54,350 nucleotides of DNA from Bremia lactucae (taxonomy: Eukaryota; Oomycota; Peronosporomycetes; Peronosporales; Peronosporaceae). The stretch's first letter is position 1. Each line of letters begins with the position of its first letter. The DNA is taken from assembly GCF_004359215.1 (NCBI RefSeq), contig NC_090616.1:1532113-1586462 (forward strand). Reading direction: 5' to 3'. The translations under genes and the position numbers were made by a program. Shown one piece after another: positions 1 to 10,900 of this stretch. The notes under the pieces were generated by a model that worked only from the letters and a program-made list of their open reading frames with translations, searched no databases and had not been told where the DNA came from.

Positions 1-988
1 TTTAAATGAATGAACATTTGCTCTTCCATGTTTGTCTGCATTCCGTTTCTGTCGGTCCACTGCGTTAGCAATGGAATCCTGAACGAAACGGATTATTGAT
101 TCTCGAGTTAGCAGAAACTCTTCTGCTAACTCATTTGTTTTGTCTTTTTCAGTACGCTTTGTGCGTACTGCCATGAGATCATTCTCATCTTCGATGTGGA
201 TTTCTTCGACATCGACATCACTCGCGTCGTTGTTAACTTCGACGCGTGATAAGCATGAGCCAGAATTGGATTTGCTCGTGCAAGTCCACCCCCCCCTTAA
301 ACTAGAGGATCCCTCTTATTGGGTGGGTATGCGAGGATGGCGTAAGCCATTCACAAAGAACGGCGTATGCGTTGTAGACGCATGCACCGAATTATTGATT
401 GCGCATTCAACCATCGGTAAAAACTTGCTCCAATTTGGATACGATTGGACGTAACCTCGAAGTATCTCTTCGAGGACGCGATTTACGCGTCCCGTCTGAC
501 CATCTGTCTCTGGATTATCAGAAGCTGAGATAGTCAACCGTGTTCCGAGGGATCGGAACCCGGATTGCCAAAACGCCGCCGTAAACCGTGGATCTCTTTC
601 CGAGACCATCCCCCGGGGTAACCCGTGGAGTTCGAATACCATATCGGAAAAGACACGGGCACAGCCCGAAGCCGTGGCCGACTCTGGCAGCAAGATGTAC
701 CATCTTGCTGAATCTGTCTACAAAAACACGGATTCCATTGTTTTTGTGGTCGTCTTCGGGAAATTCGAAGACGAAGTCCATAGATACGGACTGCCAACAC
801 TCTGCTGGAAGTGGTAGAGGTTGAAGAGGTGCACGGGATGAAGGGCTACGCTTCACCCGTTGACATACTTCGCAAGCACGAATGTACTTGCGCATGAACT
901 GATACTGGCGGGGCCGGGAAAACTCGCGACTTACTGTGAGATAAGTTTTCTGACGTCCACGATGCCCACTTTTGGTGCTCCGTGACAC
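1..988 (-). pseudogene. Ty3/Gypsy integrase relic (frameshifted)
   Basis: The minus strand encodes a retroviral-type integrase in two overlapping frames. The frame at 518-988 holds the zinc-binding tail (RACEVCQRVK) and the start of the catalytic core (SMDFVFEFPED, FVDRFSKMVHLAA). The frame at 316-693 continues the core (VSERDPRFTAAFW, NPETDGQTGRVNRVLEE, ECAINNSVHAST). Towards position 1 the post-core region is recognisable as DRQKRNADKHGRANVHSF. The switch of frame near 600-690 means one or more indels, so no intact protein is made. The family inserts retrotransposon cDNA into the host genome. It is an old fragment cut off by the window edge. Confidence 0.85.
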
Positions 989-1346
989 TCATATATGATG
1001 CGCAAATCATTGTGAGTTGGGACGACGACACGTGAAGTGTCGCCGGCAACGGCTGTGTAATACAATAACCCGTTTATCAAAGTCCCTTTTCTGTCGGTCC
1101 ACTAAATGGAAGAGCAAACATACTTTCATTCAATGTGAATGACCAATCCTACTATCTACGGTAAGCCTATTAAAACATGTAGCGACAAATGTGGGCAGTA
1201 ATATTTTTTTGTCCAGGTATATCGGCCCGTTTTGTGTACTTTAAAACCACTAATCCTTTTACTAGCGCGGGAAGCGCTCTTTTCCTGATTGATTCTCTGT
1301 CGAGGAGGATAAGTCTCGTCGTACTGTCAAAAGAGACTTGTAACGT

Positions 1347-1909
1347 CTACGTCAGTTGGTAACGAGGTTCCCGACTTTCATGGGAGGGCACACATCCTCG
1401 CCAACGAACGAGATAACTCGTTTGAACCTCCTTTACCTCACGGTGGTTCGATAGGCGTTTAACAAGAAATCGCTTCTCACCACTCGAATTCGTCAATGGA
1501 TGGGGAGGAAAAATCGGGTTCGCCTCATTTGACGAACACGAACCAACTTCGTGATTTAGATCACACCCTCTATTATTTAAGGGAGGATCTTGATCACGAG
1601 CGATGCCGTCGCTACGAGTTAGCGGTGACGGTCGATTATGCGTCTCGAGACCATTTAAGAAATTGTGCGCAGGTTGCGATTGAACAAGGGCAAACAAAAG
1701 GACGCATCAGTCCCTTGAAATCGATCTAGGGACAGCTCGTCAGAGGATCTCTTTTCTGTAGAAAAGTGTGAAACGTCTGATTCATGAGAAGCATGCTCCG
1801 TTCCGAGACCATAAGGCGCTTGCAGTTGCCCTAGACCGTTCCAGTGTAATTTGGAATCGGAAGAAGCCTTGTTTTGATGGAACGGGCGGAGACGCTCAAT
1901 ATAAGACAT
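1347..1909 (-). pseudogene. Ty3/Gypsy integrase C-terminal tail with chromodomain-like end
   Basis: Two overlapping minus-strand frames read from an integrase tail (YIERLRPFHQ near 1890) into a chromodomain-like segment (FLVKRLSNHREV followed by YLVRWRG near 1400-1470). Chromodomains at the end of Gypsy integrases guide insertion to chromatin. This tail lies upstream (minus sense) of the integrase core at 316-988, which is the wrong order for one element, so the two pieces come from different insertions. A frame change near 1680 marks decay. Confidence 0.65.
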
Positions 1910-2213
1910 AGGACGCGTACGTATTCTACGATGCAGCTCGATCGTGTGCGCATTGCCTTGGCGATTTTGCGCTGGATTGCCGCACGCGCCAACTCTAGCT
2001 CAACGTCGGACAAAATTGTGACGAAGCTGCAAACGCGACTTGCGGGACGGCACACTGTCTTGATACACAGGTAGAACAGGAAAAGTTTGACCTTGGTCAC
2101 GGCGGATGATGTCGGCTGCGGTGTCGTTCTCGGCATCCTCGACTTGCTTCATTTTTACATTTTGACGGGGTCAAGGCGAGCAGTGACCGGCGTTAGCGCC
2201 TGCGTCAGGCGTC

Positions 2214-2990
2214 TCATACAGCCACTTCCGCTAACCCGTGGTCCGCGCACTCTATTCGGTTCCATCTGCAGTGGATGGTTTGATTTGCGAGTCGATCGGC
2301 GACGTTATTGTCGAGTCGGCCCACGTGGGCGAGGCTGTGGGCTTCAAACGGCGCAGAAGTTGGCGGACCTTGTTTCAAAGTTTCCGGAGTCGAGCGTTGT
2401 TGCGGGTATAATTGCCACGAACTTGCTCGAGGATGAGCGCGCTGTCTCCCTTGATGGCGAGTCGATGAACGCCATGGTGACGTGCTCTGGTGAGACCGTC
2501 GATGAGCGCATAATATTCCGCTGTGTTGTTTGTCTGCGACGAGCTGCCGAGAAAACGAGAGACGCTCCACTTGAGCATGGTGTCTTCGAAAAGCGCGGCT
2601 CCTGCTCCAGCGTCGGTGTCGCAATTTCTTTGGCGGCATGCTCCATCGAAGTATATAGTCCACTTGGGGCCGTCATGGGGCGGTGCCATCGCGTCAGCTG
2701 CGGGCGCTGGGACGGCCTCCATTGTTGCATCGACCGGCAAAGTTTCGTTTAAAATAGTTGGGTCCTCGACAGTATCTGGCGCCTCCATATGCGAGTCGAC
2801 ACGCATGCCCATGCCCGTTCAAAAAGTTGTCGGCGCGTCGGGCGTAATAGCTGTCGCGGTTGCTACGCTGGAGTCCGGGACGTAGGTCATCATGCGGCAA
2901 AGAAATGCGTCGACATTGGAACTGCTTGGCGATTCCATGGGCTCGTCTTCGTCTTGAGCCGGCATGCTTGGCGGGTTAACACGGCGGCGC
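2214..2990 (-). pseudogene. Retrotransposon RNase H domain of the additional (archaeal-like) type, frameshifted
   Basis: The frame at 2375-2812 contains a type-I RNase H signature: YFDGACR, then NNTAEYYALIDGL, then GDSALILEQVRG. The last block (HVGRLDNNVADRLANQ) lies in a different frame at 2214-2663, so one indel separates the halves. The sequence is unlike the usual Gypsy RNase H seen at 3016-3570 (VVCDASDFAIG) and resembles plant/archaeal-type RNase H. Oomycete Ty3/Gypsy lineages with a second such RNase H between the polymerase and the integrase are known. The upstream part to 2990 (VDSHMEAPDTVEDPT) is probably the linker of the same polyprotein. The lineage assignment is inference. Confidence 0.7.
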
Positions 2991-3015
2991 TTTCGTTCGT
3001 CAGGTTCTTACACTT

Positions 3016-3570
3016 ATGCGAAAGTATAAGTTGTACGCAAATCTCAAGAAGTACATATTCGCTACAAGCGAATTACCACTTCTTGGGTGCATCGTCAGTA
3101 AAAACGGCGTGCGCCCTGATCCCGAAAATGTCAAGGCAATAACCGACTGGCCAGTTCCAGTCGATGTCAAGGGGCTTAAGACGTTCCTTGGATTAGCGGC
3201 GTACTTGCACATGTTCTCCCACAATTATGCCGAGATGACAGGTCATCTCTCTCGTCTCTTGAGAAAAGACGCGAAAAGGCTACGAAACGCTGATTGTCAG
3301 CGTACCTTTAAAGGTATCAAGCAAAGCTTGATGCAAGCGCCCATCTTGGCGATTGCAGATCAAGACAGACCATTCCATGTGGTCTGTGACGCCAGCGATT
3401 TCGCAATCGGCTGTGCGTTAATGCAATACGATACAGACGGCGCGGATCGCGTCGTCTGTTACCAATCGCGTCAGCTGCAACCAGCTGAATGCAATTATAC
3501 AGTGCATGACAAGGAACTCCTTGCCATGAAATATGCACTGGCTAAATTTAGGGTCTATCTCCTCGGCGAA
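3016..3570 (+). pseudogene. Ty3/Gypsy reverse transcriptase C-terminus plus RNase H fragment
   Basis: The plus strand reads the end of a reverse transcriptase (KLYANLKKYIF, FLGCIV-like LLGCIVSKNGV, VKGLKTFLGLAAYL) followed by the Gypsy RNase H start (FHVVCDASDFAIGCALMQ, VCYQSRQLQPAE, YTVHDKELLAMKYAL, KFRVYLLG). The polymerase catalytic half is absent at the 5' end. Beyond about 3570 the open frame continues to 3747, but that tail is antisense to another RT copy, so the real domain ends at the junction. This is a broken insertion with no complete protein. Confidence 0.85.
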
Positions 3571-4240
3571 CACGATAGCAATATGTCCAAGATGCTCGTC
3601 ATAAGAGACGGAAAAGATGCATATGTCATCCAAACATACCTCAACGAATGGGAACCTCTAAAAAAGAACACGAATCAAGCACGACCAAATGCCAGACATT
3701 CCAGCAAGGCCCGTCCGAGCAGCACACCAATGATAAGATACATTTAATGTTCGAAACGCAGTGTACGGTTTGCTATTTGAATGGTACGCATCTGATGGTA
3801 CCCTTGAGCTAAGTCAATGACTGTGAAGTGGCTCATACCTTGCTTCTTATCGAATGAATAATCGATTCGCGGCAAAGGTATTTTAGGGACGACTGGTTTT
3901 GAGTTGACGTAACGAAAGTCAATCACCCAACGCAGCAGAATGTTTGCGTTTCCAAATCGAGTCCATTTCGAACGGGAACACTCGTACCGGTTTATGAATC
4001 CTTTTTAGAAATGCCATAGATGTTTGATACCCAAGGCGAGTCTGAAAGATCGATCCATCCGCGTGAGAGGTTCTCATCGACGAACTTCAGTAAAGCGTTT
4101 TGTTACTTGTGAAAGTCGAAATGGCTGACGATTAATCGGTTGCGCACCGGGTTGCATGTTTCGAACTCAACCGACCGATGAGGAGGCAATGAATTCGGCC
4201 ATTTTTCCGGAAATACCTCTTATAGGATTCGAGTAAAGGC
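3570..4240 (-). pseudogene. Ty3/Gypsy reverse transcriptase relic
   Basis: Read on the minus strand from about 4240 down, decayed frames give LPPHRSVEFE, then WIDLSDSPWVSNIYGI, then VIDFRYVNSKPVVPKIPLPR (ORF 3744-3926) with FTVIDLAQGYHQM (first catalytic Asp). After a break comes CLDDICIFS and DEHLGHI at about 3570-3633, the remnant of the YxDD catalytic box. Stops interrupt it several times. It ends abruptly at about 3570, where an RT-RNase H piece on the opposite strand begins. Together with the protease and gag pieces at 4310-5422 it is the 5' half of one minus-strand element. Confidence 0.8.
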
Positions 4241-4309
4241 TTTAACCGTTTCTCTCGAGATACTGTAGATTGTGACACTTGACAAATTTGACACGATAGA
4301 CCTCGTATT

Positions 4310-4690
4310 CTGATGCCTTTAATTTTCTTGAAAAATCGTCAGAGGAAACAATGACCGGTTCAAAAACCGCGCCATGTGGTACGTCACCGCTTTAAAACGA
4401 AACTTGATGACTACACGGATTTATGATTTTCTCTTGCGCAGTAAAGCAAGGCTTACCCATACTTACATCATGGGAATTGCTCATTGGCCACTCAATGACC
4501 GGAACGTCAGAATATTGATTACCATCAAAGAATATGTTTGCGACTCCTTTCTTCACCTTCTTTTTGGTGGTATTAGTGCCGTCGAAACGAGTTACTTGAA
4601 TTGCTACTTCAGAAAGATGCGTTGCAGCAACCCGGCTTCACTACATTGCATGTGGCGCCAGAATTGACAGCACGATCGTCAAGCTGACCC
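4310..4690 (-). pseudogene. Gypsy aspartic protease region, decayed
   Basis: Minus-strand frames contain ATHLSEVAIQVTRFDGTNT and, after further frame changes, SNSHDVSMGKPCF-like sequence. These match the middle and the end (DxxLGxPWF) of oomycete Gypsy proteases. The catalytic D-S-G triplet is not visible. The position between gag (4740-5422) and RT (3570-4240) supports the call. It is non-functional. Confidence 0.5.
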
Positions 4691-4739
4691 TTTTTGACGA
4701 CCAAAATCTTTTCTTGTAAAGGAAGCAAAATCAGCTTCA

Positions 4740-5422
4740 CTTAGTGTGGTGATAGCTTCATTTGCCGCATCGCGATGGTTTTTTCTTCGACTGACTCATT
4801 CTCGAAATAGTTGACGCTTGCACGATCGCAACGATAGCCGTTACCGCGATTATTCTGCTAGCCTTCGACAGTGTATACCCCGTCGGTATTGAACTTCTTC
4901 CTGAGTTCATGTTCTGCACCCTCGTTGGAAATAGATGATTTGGTCTAATTTGGCCATGTCCCAACTTGCGCAATCATTTGACGAAATTTCGCTTTGAAGT
5001 CCGTTAAGCCTTTGCAATTGGCTTGTTTCAGCCGTCTCGAATACGTTTTTGCAGATCCGCAGGGATTAATTCTTTCTTCCCTGCTAGAAAAAACTCATCG
5101 ACTGAGTGAATTTCTGATTGATGGAGCAAGAACCATTGTGCTGCTGGTCCTCGCAATGAACTTCCTAGTATACGGCAAGTACTCGAGGAGTCAGAGCGTC
5201 CTCTTTCAACTTCGTGCCGCTCACAATAAAATGTTGTTGTACGTGCGCGAAATAAAGTCGAACCGACTCTTCGCTTCTTCCGCTAGAAGTTGGTATTCTT
5301 AGCCCGTCCACCATCCGCCCACCTTCCTTTTGAATATTAGCCAATGTGTTGATTAGCTCTTGTTGTTGCTGTAGCATATGCATCATTTGCTGCATTAGCT
5401 CGGCGTCAAAAAGTTGGCTCAT
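4740..5422 (-). pseudogene. Gypsy gag relic
   Basis: ORF 5165-5422 starts with a Gln-rich coiled N-terminus (MQQMMHMLQQQQELINTLA) and continues with SVRLYFAHVQQHFIVSG. After a stop near 5165 the same frame gives LRGPAAQWFLLHQSEI and FFLAGKKELIPADLQ, the usual capsid-like gag fold of oomycete Ty3/Gypsy elements. A shifted frame at 4758-4973 carries the rest. Several stops and shifts show it is dead. It is the 5' end of the minus-strand element whose protease and RT follow. Confidence 0.7.
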
Positions 5423-5510
5423 ATTTGAAGAAGGATGTGTTCGGAAACTTTACAAAATACTTTGTTTGCTTATATTATTTAAGTTTTGTCAATTAAACCG
5501 AAGATCCTTT

Positions 5511-5813
5511 CTAATGGCGCGCTCGGCTTCTTCTAAGACCGAGTCTTTTCGTGTAGCAATGCTGAGAAGGTGGACCCTTGCTTGTACAAGCAGGCTTTCT
5601 CTTGGTGAGTTGTTTTGCTAAGATTTTTGCAATGCGTCGGGTCTGTTGTAAAGACGCAAGCAGATCGTTCGCACTCTTTGCAGACTTCTCACCGTACTTA
5701 AAGAAGAAGGCCTCACTGCAGTCGAATGGAATATGAGCATCAGCCTGTCGCTTCTTGCTCATAGAGCTTAATGACTTAATATAGCCATTAGCCGTAATGT
5801 GTAAAAGATTCAA
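5511..5813 (-). CDS. Unassigned small ORF upstream of gag relic
   Basis: A 100-residue minus-strand frame (MNLLHITANGYIKSL start, basic C-terminus with KRLGLRRSRARH). I recognise no domain. It lies just upstream of the gag relic at 4740-5422 and may be leader or LTR sequence of that element rather than a gene. Weak support for coding. Confidence 0.15.
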   Translation of the reverse strand: MNLLHITANGYIKSLSSMSKKRQADAHIPFDCSEAFFFKYGEKSAKSANDLLASLQQTRRIAKILAKQLTKRKPACTSKGPPSQHCYTKRLGLRRSRARH

Positions 5814-5965
5814 CCTTATTACAGATGGATTAACATTTTCACAGAGTTAAGCTGGAGCCAACCTCGCACAAATTAAGCAAATCTATCTGTCAGACGGACG
5901 CTTAGATTTACAGTGGATACTGAAGCCACTGCTAAGCAGCGCTTCCAACAAAATGGAGCATTTAC

Positions 5966-6042
5966 CTGCGAGCGGAATTCCCACGCTAAAAGCAGTATGT
6001 TATCGGCTGCGAGCGGAATCTCTCACGCTACAAGCAGTGCCG
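5966..6042. repeat. Imperfect 33-40 bp direct repeat
   Basis: Two copies of a unit beginning TGCGAGCGGAAT and ending CACGCTA-AAGCAGT occur at about 5968 and 6008, with a few substitutions. Around them (5823-6450) I see no gene; the stretch is AT-rich and probably the LTR or leader of the minus-strand Gypsy relic. Confidence 0.5.
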
Positions 6043-6465
6043 GGCAATTTAACCAAGCTCGATCCAACGCAGCGCAATCCAACGCAGAGCGACGCGAAGT
6101 CGAAGAAGTGAGCGGAAGACCAACGAGTGCTTTCACTTGTAAGGAATGAGGGTAAATTACGACTAAATTAAGATTTAGATCTAATCGATACTTTTGTTTC
6201 ACTCCTCAAGGTAACGCCGATCCTAAATCTAATCCTTACTAAGTATCGTCTCTCCTAACTGCGCAAAAGTTTTTGCTTTATTTATTGTGGCGCATATGTA
6301 AATTTGAATTAAAGAAAATAAATTGTTCAAAAGATAAACCGAGGTCAAGGGCTCATTTTAAAGGTTGTCTTTATTACTAGTATTTAGACAGAGTGAATTC
6401 TAAATCTACCGAGCAAGATGACTTAAACTGATATAAATACTAGCCTACAAATTTGTCGAAAATGA

Positions 6466-6542
6466 TATTGCGCACGGTTCAGTCGTATGGGATCTTTCTC
6501 ACCACTCACGTGTCACAAATTCGAATCCCGCTTAGGGCTTCA
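6466..6542 (+). repeat. Degenerate tRNA-like sequence, possible SINE head
   Basis: The block GGTTCAGTCGTATGGGATC resembles a pol III A box and D arm. TTCTCAC resembles an anticodon loop with CTC (Glu). TTCGAATCCCG, about 45 nt later, resembles the B box and T loop. The stems do not pair well enough for a working tRNA. tRNA-derived SINEs are known in Phytophthora. I cannot define the tail; 6543-7020 shows only a doubtful 105-residue plus frame (6679-6996) with no recognised domain. Confidence 0.35.
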
Positions 6543-7597
6543 AACGATTCCAGATGTGCAGGTCTTTATTAGTACTCCATAACGTAGAATGGCCGATATG
6601 GGGTGCAAACGTTTGCCGAACAAACCTGGAAAAGATGAGTTAAACCCACCGCGAGTATACTAAGTCCAAAGTGGGGAAATGCTTCTGTCCTGGCCCCGGG
6701 TTCAAAATACCACAGGGGAAGGTGACACAACGGTTCCAGGTATACGGAAGTGGCGCCACTCATTAACTGCTGTTGTGCTGCACCTGGATCCAACGAATAA
6801 ACTTGATCATCCGAAGCCACGTCAGGTCGCCAATACCAGTGTCAATCCCGTTCTCTCGCACGATAATGTCGTCTTCCGCAGTGACCTCCATGGCGAAGCA
6901 GTGGGCCCAGATATTGCGTCTGTAACCCCCGACAAGGTATACGCCGGGCCAGAGAACACGATGAGGTCAAGGGCTCAGCGAATTGACTGGTCCTGACAGA
7001 TATTGCCAAATTGGTTGTCATGATACCTGAACACGAGTTATTAATATTTCTGTTTCATGTGATTTGTTACACACATCGAGAAATGAATAACTTAAAAACT
7101 TCGGCACAATTTATAATTGTGTCGCTCAAGAATTTTGCCAGTAGTAGCTAATTGCTAGTTGACCCTATTGTTCAGCTCACTAGTCTCAGCGATGAACAAT
7201 TAAGTGAGGACCTTCTGAGTAAGTTATAGCGTGCGTGAAAGATTAGGAACGTCTTATTTCTCGTCTCGAAGATACGCTATAATTATTTTCGGATGTGGGA
7301 TTGGAATGTTCTGAAGGGAAATTCCGTCTGTGAAAATGAATTGAATTGGTGCCACTCTCGACAATCTTAAAGAGAGCTGCTTCAAATCATCTCGTTACTT
7401 TAGGGTTAACGAAAGGGTTTGATATCATAACAAGGAAATCAGTATCGTGAGTTTGGTGTGCATTGGGTGGTACTATCCATAATTTCTCCTTGCTGCACTA
7501 ATTTTTACACTTAGCAAGCAATGATAGTTCTTTGAAACCACTAATTGACGTGTTTCCGGTGAACGCCGTATCATTTTCATGATAGCGTATAAAGCAT

Positions 7598-7642
7598 TAA
7601 CAATATTATTGTTAATTTCATGTAACGATACACCCCGTTACA
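7598..7642. repeat. Truncated LTR end
   Basis: The segment ending TGTAACGATACACCCCGTTACA matches the terminal sequence of the LTR at 43339-43857, including the preceding TGTTAATTTCA-type context also found at 47455-47489. Only the last 45 bases or so are present. The stretch 7020-7598 and the 7643-7939 leader of PFAS contain no other recognisable feature. Confidence 0.65.
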
Positions 7643-7939
7643 ACAAAGGCTACGTCTCTTGCACTAATTCGTCAAACTTTAAGCATTTTCTAAGCAGGAT
7701 ATTAAGCGAACTTTTTCCTTTTCCATTTTAAAATATTACAACCAATGTCAAATTTATTACAAATATTCGTGGAACTTTCCTTTCAAGAACTAAGAAAGAC
7801 CGAGTGTCTGCTGACCACGCAGTTACCTTGGCTCAAATCTACTGGGTGATAATAATAAATTTTAGTCTCGAGGAAGTAGCCATCTTCAGCGATTGGACGT
7901 CATCACTGCTGCCCATCGTTCGCTTCTTAACCTTTGCTC

Positions 7940-10900
7940 ATGGCTTCGTCACCGGATAAGAAGCAGAAGACAGAGACCACAATGGCTTCAAGCTCACTGC
8001 TGCAATTCTATCGTACACCTGCCTTCACGGCGCATGGAAATCGTACCTTGCTCGCGTACTTACGCGCTCAAGTCGACGGCGACACCGGTGTGCAGGTCGA
8101 AGAGCTCAGAACCGAGTACTGCTTTTATGTAGAGACTAAGGTCGATGCAACGCCATTGTCATCGTCCGACGAAGAAACGCTACACTGGCTTTTAAGTGAG
8201 ACTTTTGAGCCGCAGCAAACGCGAGCAAACCAGTCATTTCTGACCCTCACCGAGCCAAGCAACGAATGGCTCGTTGAGATCGGTCCGCGTTTGAATTTCT
8301 CAACGGCGTGGTCAAGTAATGCTGTTGCCATTTGTCACGCCTGTGGCCTTGTATCAATTAAACGGATTGAGCGGGCTACACGCTATGTAGTCCGCTACAA
8401 TGCTACCAAGCCCGAGGCACTCGAGACGCTTCAACGTGCCCTTCTCCAGCGCGAATGCGATCGCATGACTCAGCAAGTGTATGAAAAGCCACTCTTGAGT
8501 TTCTGGCATGGCAAAACCGTCAAGCCTGTTCGAAAAGTACCCATCTTGGAGCGTGGGATGGACGCACTTAAGGAAATTAATGACGACATTGGGTTAGGGT
8601 TTGACGACTGGGATTTACAATATTATTTAACTCTTTTTCAAGAAAAGTTACGTCGTAACCCGACGGACGTCGAATGTTTTGACATGGGACAGAGTAACTC
8701 GGAACACTCGCGTCATTGGTTCTTTGGTGGTAAGATCGTTGTAGATGGCAACGAGATGCCACAGACCCTTTTTGAAATGGTCAAAGGAACGCTTACCGAA
8801 AGTGCTCAAGAAAATAGTATTATTGCGTTTCATGACAATTCTTCGGTGATTCAAGGGACCCACATCGTAACCCTTGGACCTCAACATCCCGGGGAACCGT
8901 CTTGTATTCAAGAACGGACTTTCGAAAGTCACTTATTACTGACGGCCGAGACCCATAATTTTCCCTCTGGAGTCGCTCCTTTTCCTGGCGCGGAAACCGG
9001 TACCGGTGGTCGTATCCGTGATGTTCAAGCCACCGGTCGTGGGGCCAATGTTATTGCTGGGATCAGTGCCTACGCTGTTGGCAATCTTCATTTAAAAGGG
9101 TACCAATTACCATGGGAAGATAATACCCTCGAGTACCCTCGTACCCTTGCGCATCCCCGCGAAATTTTAATTCAAGCTTCCAATGGGGCGTCGGATTATG
9201 GCAATAAATTTGGGGAGCCCGTTATTTCCGGATTTGCCCGTTCTTTTGGTTTAGTTTTACCCAATGGCGAACGTCGTGAATATATTAAACCAATCATGTT
9301 CTCGGCTGGTCTTGGTCAGCTGGATAGTCGTCATTGTAGTAAAGGAGACCCGGAGATTCAAATGTATGTTGTGAAAGTCGGAGGTCCCTGCTATCGAATT
9401 GGCATGGGAGGAGGTGCAGCATCGAGTCGCATTCAAGCGAAGCAAACGGCCGAGCTTGATTTCAATGCTGTCCAACGTGGGGACGCCGAGATGGAGTGTA
9501 AGCTGAATAAAGTCATTCGAGCATGTTGTGATCTTGGAGCATTGAATCCAATTGTATCGATTCATGATCAAGGAGCGGGTGGTAATGGGAATGTCTTGAA
9601 AGAAATTGTGGCTATGAATCGTTCGAGCAATGAAACGGGGAATTTGAATCGTGGTGGTGCACGGTATGACGTTCGAAAGATTCTTGTTGGAGACGAAACC
9701 TTGTCGGTTTTAGAGATTTGGGGCGCCGAGTATCAAGAGAATGACGCGATTTTATTACGTCCGGAACATGTAAAGTTGTTTGATCAAATTTGTACGCGTG
9801 AAAAGTGTCCGTATGCTTTATTAGGACAAGTCACGGGAGATGGACACGTGGTTTTACAGGATTCCATGGATCATTCGACCCCAGTTGATTTAGATTTGGA
9901 TCTCGTACTTGGTAAAATGCCTCAAAAAATCTTTTTCGACACGACAAAGACCGAGACATTATTGGAACTGTCGTTTCCAATTGATATCACTCTTCGAGAT
10001 GCATTAGATCGTGTCTTGCGACTCGTATCTGTCGGTTCCAAGCGGTTTCTAACGACCAAAGTCGATCGTTCGGTAAGTGGCCTCATTGCACAGCAACAAA
10101 CGGTAGGACCGCTTCAATTGCCACTTGCCAACTGTGCTGTTGTGGCCCAATCGCACGTTCCGAATAGTGCTGGCAAGTTCACAGGCATTGTTAGTGCATG
10201 TGGGGAACAACCCATTAAAGGGCTCGTGAATCCAAGTGCCATGGCACGATTAAGCGTTGGCGAAGCCTTAACGAACCTCGTATGGGCCAAGCTCGGAGGA
10301 CGTGGTTTGAAAGACTGCAAGTGTTCGGCCAATTGGATGTGGGCCGCCAAATTACCCACGGAAGCGGCGCGTCTGTACGAATGTTGTGCAGCAATGACGG
10401 CCTTTATGAAGGAGATTGGCGTGGCCGTGGATGGTGGAAAAGATTCCTTGTCCATGGCTGCTCAAGTGCACCAGACGAATGTCAAGACACCTGGGACGTT
10501 GGTGATTACCATGTACGCTTTGACAGAAGACGTCAACGTGAAAGTGACGCCAACTCTTGTCAGGACAACCGATACGAGTTTTCTTTATCTCGTGGACGTG
10601 GGAAAAGGAGCGAATCGACTTGGGGGGTCGGCGTTAGCCCACGTGTATGGCCAAGTGGGGAACGACTGTCCCGATATTGACGATGTGCCATTGTTTCAAC
10701 GCGCGTTTCAAGTGATTCAAACAAGTCTTTCGAAAGGATTCCTTCTAGCCGGACACGATCGAAGCGATGGAGGGTTGATTGTCACCCTCTTGGAGATGGC
10801 ATTTGCGGGTAATTGTGGTTTCAACGTGGAGATGCCATTGACCAAGACTGGAATCGTGACAATGCACGACGTTTTACAAACGTTGTTTGCGGAAGAAATT

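Noticed and set aside
7893..7939. Upstream start for PFAS
   Set aside because: The two extra in-frame codons begin with TTG; the first ATG is at 7940 and no splice site extends the frame convincingly.
10282..10680. 132-residue plus frame within PFAS
   Set aside because: Alternative frame of a fully conserved PFAS region.
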